Both the position numbers and the translations under genes were made by a program. A stretch of DNA of 8,495 nt from NCBI GenBank assembly GCA_903832075.1, contig CAILAF010000436.1:1-8495 (forward strand). The letters run 5' to 3'. Source of the DNA: an uncultured Chitinophagaceae bacterium. GTDB lineage: Bacteria; Bacteroidota; Bacteroidia; Chitinophagales; Chitinophagaceae. Below, in pieces: positions 6,496 through 8,495 of the stretch. The notes beneath the pieces were generated by a model, which had not been told where the DNA came from, ran no database searches, and saw nothing but the letters and a program-made list of their open reading frames with translations. The stretch's first letter is position 1; the number at the start of each line of letters is the position of its first letter.

Positions 6496-7749
6496 TTAAG
6501 CTACGTATTTTTTTACAATTACGCAAGCATTCTTTCCACCAAAACCAAATGTATTACTTAATGCAGCATTAACTGTTCTGTGTTGTGCTTTATTAAAAGT
6601 AAAATTCAATTTTGAATCTAACTCAGGATCATCAGTAAAATGATTGATAGTAGGAGGAACAATATTATGTACAACACTCATGATGGCTGCAATTGCTTCA
6701 ACAGCACCTGCTGCACCTAAGCAATGACCTGTCATACTTTTTGTTGCACTTATATTTAAATTATATGCATGATCACCAAAAACATCTTGAATGGCTTTTA
6801 CTTCAGCACCATCACCCAAAGGTGTAGATGTTCCGTGTGTATTTACATAATCTATTTCTGTTGGTTGCATTCCTGCATCTTTCAAAGCTGCTATCATTGC
6901 ATTTTTTGCACCTAATCCTTCAGGATGCGGAGCAGTTATGTGATGTGCATCTCCGGTTGCACCACCACCTGCAATCTCGCAATAAATTTTTGCACCTCTT
7001 GCAATGGCATGTTCTAATTCTTCTAAAATTATAACGCCAGATCCTTCACCCAAAACAAAACCATCTCTGTCTTTATCATAAGGACGGGAAGCAGTTTTAG
7101 GATCATCATTTCTTTCACTCATTGCTTTCATTGCATTAAATCCACCAACACCGGCTTCGCTAATAACAGCTTCGGTACCACCAGATACAATAATATCTGC
7201 TTTGCCTAATCGAATATTATCAAATGCATCCATTAATGCATTGCTGCTGCTTGCACAAGCACTTACAACTGAATATAATGGTCCGCGTAAAGTATGACGC
7301 ATGCTTATTTGACTTGCAGCCATATCTAATATCATCTTAGGAATAAAGAAGGGATTAAAACGGGGAGTACCATCACCTTTTGCAAATTCTGTTACTTCAT
7401 GTTGGAAAGTAATTAAACCACCAATACCACTTGCGAAAATTACGCCTATTCTATCTGGGTTTGTATTTTGTTTATTTAATCCTGCATCTAGCATTGCCTG
7501 ATCACTTGCTACTAAAGCAAATTGGGTAAAGCGATCAATCTTTCTTGCTTCTTTTTTATCGAGGAATTGAGTTGGTTCGAAATTTTTTACTTCACAGGCA
7601 AATTTTGTTCTGAATTTGCTTGCATCAAATTGGGTAATCATATCAGCACCAGAAATACCATTGATTAATCCATTCCAATAGTCATTGAGATTATTCCCCA
7701 AAGGAGTGATAGCACCAATACCGGTAACAACTACCCTTTTTAATTGCAT
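6496..7749 (-). CDS. fabF: Beta-ketoacyl-ACP synthase II (FabF)
   Basis: A 417-residue condensing enzyme that elongates acyl-ACP with malonyl-ACP in fatty-acid synthesis. The Cys-His-His triad of KAS I/II enzymes is complete: C165 (SACASSSN), H305 (NTHGTSTPLGD) and H342 (TGHCLGAAGA), with the conserved lysine K337 (ATKSMTGH) and the glycine-rich C-terminal NTFGFGGKNA. The triad separates it from KAS III and from the inactive chain-length factors. The start is set at ATG 7749 (MQLKRVVVTGIGAITPLG), the normal family N-terminus. The frame stays open to 7797, but the extra 16 codons come from the spacer hairpin. It lies between acpP and rnc, an order conserved across the phylum, and is probably cotranscribed with both. 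Confidence 0.96.
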   Translation of the reverse strand: MQLKRVVVTGIGAITPLGNNLNDYWNGLINGISGADMITQFDASKFRTKFACEVKNFEPTQFLDKKEARKIDRFTQFALVASDQAMLDAGLNKQNTNPDRIGVIFASGIGGLITFQHEVTEFAKGDGTPRFNPFFIPKMILDMAASQISMRHTLRGPLYSVVSACASSSNALMDAFDNIRLGKADIIVSGGTEAVISEAGVGGFNAMKAMSERNDDPKTASRPYDKDRDGFVLGEGSGVIILEELEHAIARGAKIYCEIAGGGATGDAHHITAPHPEGLGAKNAMIAALKDAGMQPTEIDYVNTHGTSTPLGDGAEVKAIQDVFGDHAYNLNISATKSMTGHCLGAAGAVEAIAAIMSVVHNIVPPTINHFTDDPELDSKLNFTFNKAQHRTVNAALSNTFGFGGKNACVIVKKYVA

Positions 7750-7774
7750 AAAATTGCGATCCTTTTCAAGTGAG

Positions 7775-7816
7775 AATCCGCCTAACTCGTGGCACAAGAC
7801 CTAAGAGAGGCGGATT
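7775..7816 (-). repeat. Hairpin in the acpP-fabF spacer
   Basis: AATCCGCCT and AGGCGGATT form a perfect 9-bp stem (7775-7783 with 7808-7816) around a 24-base loop. A further CTC/GAG pairing (7786-7788 with 7805-7807) extends it across a 2-base bulge. It is notably G+C-rich for this DNA. On the minus strand it lies 31 bases after the acpP stop and 25 bases before the fabF ATG. No T-run follows on either strand, so a simple terminator is unlikely; an mRNA processing or stability element, or an attenuator, fits better. Confidence 0.72.
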
Positions 7817-7847
7817 GAAATTATTCCATTAACAGATCAAGAGATTC

Positions 7848-8084
7848 TTATTTAGCATGTTCTTCCAAATAAGCCACAGCTTGACCAACTGTTGTGATTG
7901 TTTCTGCCTGCTCATCAGGAATGGAAATGTTGAATTCTTTTTCGAACTCCATAATTAATTCAACGGTATCCAAAGAATCGGCACCGAGGTCGTTAGTAAA
8001 TGAAGCTTCATTTGTTACTTCTGCTTCATCAACACCTAACTTGTCGACAATAATTTTCTTTACTCTTGTTGCGATGTCTGACAT
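7848..8084 (-). CDS. acpP: Acyl carrier protein
   Basis: A 78-residue acidic four-helix protein that carries growing acyl chains on a phosphopantetheine arm. The attachment serine is S37 in the motif LGADSLDTVELIMEFEKEFN, which also supplies the helix-II surface recognised by FabF and other partners. Length and the ending TTVGQAVAYLEEHAK agree with bacterial AcpP. ATG at 8084 gives the standard N-terminus MSDIATRVKKIIVDKLGV. It is the first gene of acpP-fabF-rnc, downstream of a promoter-like sequence at 8108-8136. The hairpin after it may let its abundant message be made or kept separately from fabF-rnc. Confidence 0.97.
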   Translation of the reverse strand: MSDIATRVKKIIVDKLGVDEAEVTNEASFTNDLGADSLDTVELIMEFEKEFNISIPDEQAETITTVGQAVAYLEEHAK

Positions 8085-8105
8085 TGTAATAAGTTTTGTT
8101 ACAGG

Positions 8106-8126
8106 CGCAAAAATATACTTTTTGCG
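8106..8126. promoter_or_regulatory. Perfect inverted repeat over the acpP promoter (possible operator)
   Basis: CGCAAAAA, five bases (TATAC), then TTTTTGCG form a perfect 8-bp inverted repeat with a 5-base centre, covering the -7 box of the acpP promoter. A dimeric repressor bound here would block transcription. No regulator gene is nearby and A/T runs are common in this DNA, so function is a guess. Confidence 0.35.
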
Positions 8127-8136
8127 AAAACTGCAA
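8108..8136 (-). promoter_or_regulatory. acpP-fabF-rnc promoter (-33 TTG, 18-bp spacer, -7 TATTTTTG)
   Basis: The minus strand reads TTG (8136-8134), 18 bases, then TATTTTTG (8115-8108), an exact TAnnTTTG match with near-ideal spacing. Transcription would begin near 8102-8104, giving a leader of about 20 bases before the acpP ATG. The position upstream of a highly expressed gene supports it. Confidence 0.65.
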
Positions 8137-8495
8137 GTGATTAGTTAATTTTTGTTTTATCCACATCATTTAATAATGCGAATACCTATTATAAATGCAA
8201 ATATAGTATTCACAATGAGATAGTGTATAATTAGGTAAATATAAACGAAAATTAAATCAATAAATTATTAATAAAGCATAGCTCTGTTCTTTTCTAATGC
8301 ATTGCCAGACTTGATTTGGAAGGTAATCATTATAATTAAAGTTGGCAATCATTGTATTTTTGGTAAGTAAATTTTAATGTTACTTTTAATCATTTTAAAG
8401 AAATACTAATTACTGTTAGCTTTAAATAATTTTTTTTATAAAAAAATATTTGAAGTTGGTATTTAAGTCATCTGGTGTTCAAATATCGCTTGTAC
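8137..8495. other. A+T-rich intergenic stretch without a recognisable gene
   Basis: No reading frame here resembles a protein, and stops are dense in all six frames. It holds a TATATTTG box on the minus strand (8198-8205) that could be a second, distal acpP promoter but has no -33 partner; an imperfect inverted repeat at 8296-8353; a TATTTTTG on the plus strand near 8355-8362; and a 16-bp A/T-only palindrome at 8431-8446. The last 33 bases could be the tail of a minus-strand gene (open from 8495 to a TAA at 8463-8465), but this cannot be judged. Confidence 0.5.
8296..8353. repeat. Inverted repeat in the region upstream of acpP
   Basis: AATGCATTGCCA (8296-8307) and TGGCAATCATT (8343-8353) are complementary over 11 pairs with a single bulged C, enclosing 35 bases. 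It stands out in otherwise A+T-rich sequence and could be a small structured RNA or a protein-binding site, but no promoter or terminator clearly frames it. Confidence 0.35.

Noticed and set aside
7750..7797. N-terminal extension of the FabF frame by 16 codons
   Set aside because: It is read out of the spacer hairpin; MQLKRVVVTGIG is the usual KAS II N-terminus.
8431..8446. Perfect A/T palindrome as a terminator
   Set aside because: It consists only of A and T runs with no G-C stem, and no gene end is established beside it.
8463..8495. Possible C-terminal tail of a minus-strand gene at the right edge
   Set aside because: Ten open codons are too few to judge, and another frame is equally open to a TGA at 8468-8470.
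1..8495. CRISPR array, transposon, prophage, tRNA/rRNA or defence genes
   Set aside because: No regularly spaced direct repeats, transposase or integrase motifs, or structural RNA signatures were seen; all coding regions match housekeeping families.

Overview
The window looks like a housekeeping stretch of a low-GC Bacteroidota chromosome, probably Chitinophagales or a relative. Three things support this. The gliding genes gldF and gldG are present. Promoter-like TAnnTTTG boxes, the Bacteroidota -7 element, lie upstream of most transcription units, and no Shine-Dalgarno sequences are obvious. The acpP-fabF-rnc order is also typical of the phylum. The assignment is an inference from gene content, since no rRNA is present.

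From left to right: (1) 1-379, minus strand, the N-terminal 126 codons of a TerC-family membrane protein that runs off the left edge. (2) 413-2868, minus, gldF followed by gldG with an ATGA overlap, the permease and accessory subunits of the Gld ABC transporter; a well-spaced promoter abuts the gldF start. (3) 3059-5240, minus, a minimal iron-sulfur assembly operon iscS-iscU-iscA, closed by a strong rho-independent terminator at about 3001-3032. Both spacers in this operon are filled by long imperfect hairpins. (4) 5368-5772, plus, methylmalonyl-CoA epimerase, divergent from iscS and ending 9 bp from rnc. (5) 5782-8084, minus, acpP-fabF-rnc, with a G+C-rich hairpin between acpP and fabF and a promoter overlapped by a perfect 21-bp palindromic element before acpP. 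(6) 8085-8495, an A+T-rich stretch with no convincing gene.

Functionally the genes form separate modules: Fe-S cluster assembly (IscS supplies sulfur, IscU is the scaffold, IscA is an A-type carrier), fatty-acid elongation (AcpP carries the acyl chain, FabF condenses) with RNase III co-transcribed, one step of propionate/methylmalonyl metabolism, and the GldFG part of a transporter whose ATPase (GldA) is not here.

I found no mobile element, defence system, CRISPR array or clearly new protein system. The most interesting signals are non-coding: the two hairpin spacers flanking iscU, the acpP-fabF hairpin in an operon that encodes RNase III, the palindrome over the acpP promoter, and a gldF promoter so close to the start codon that the mRNA would be leaderless or nearly so.
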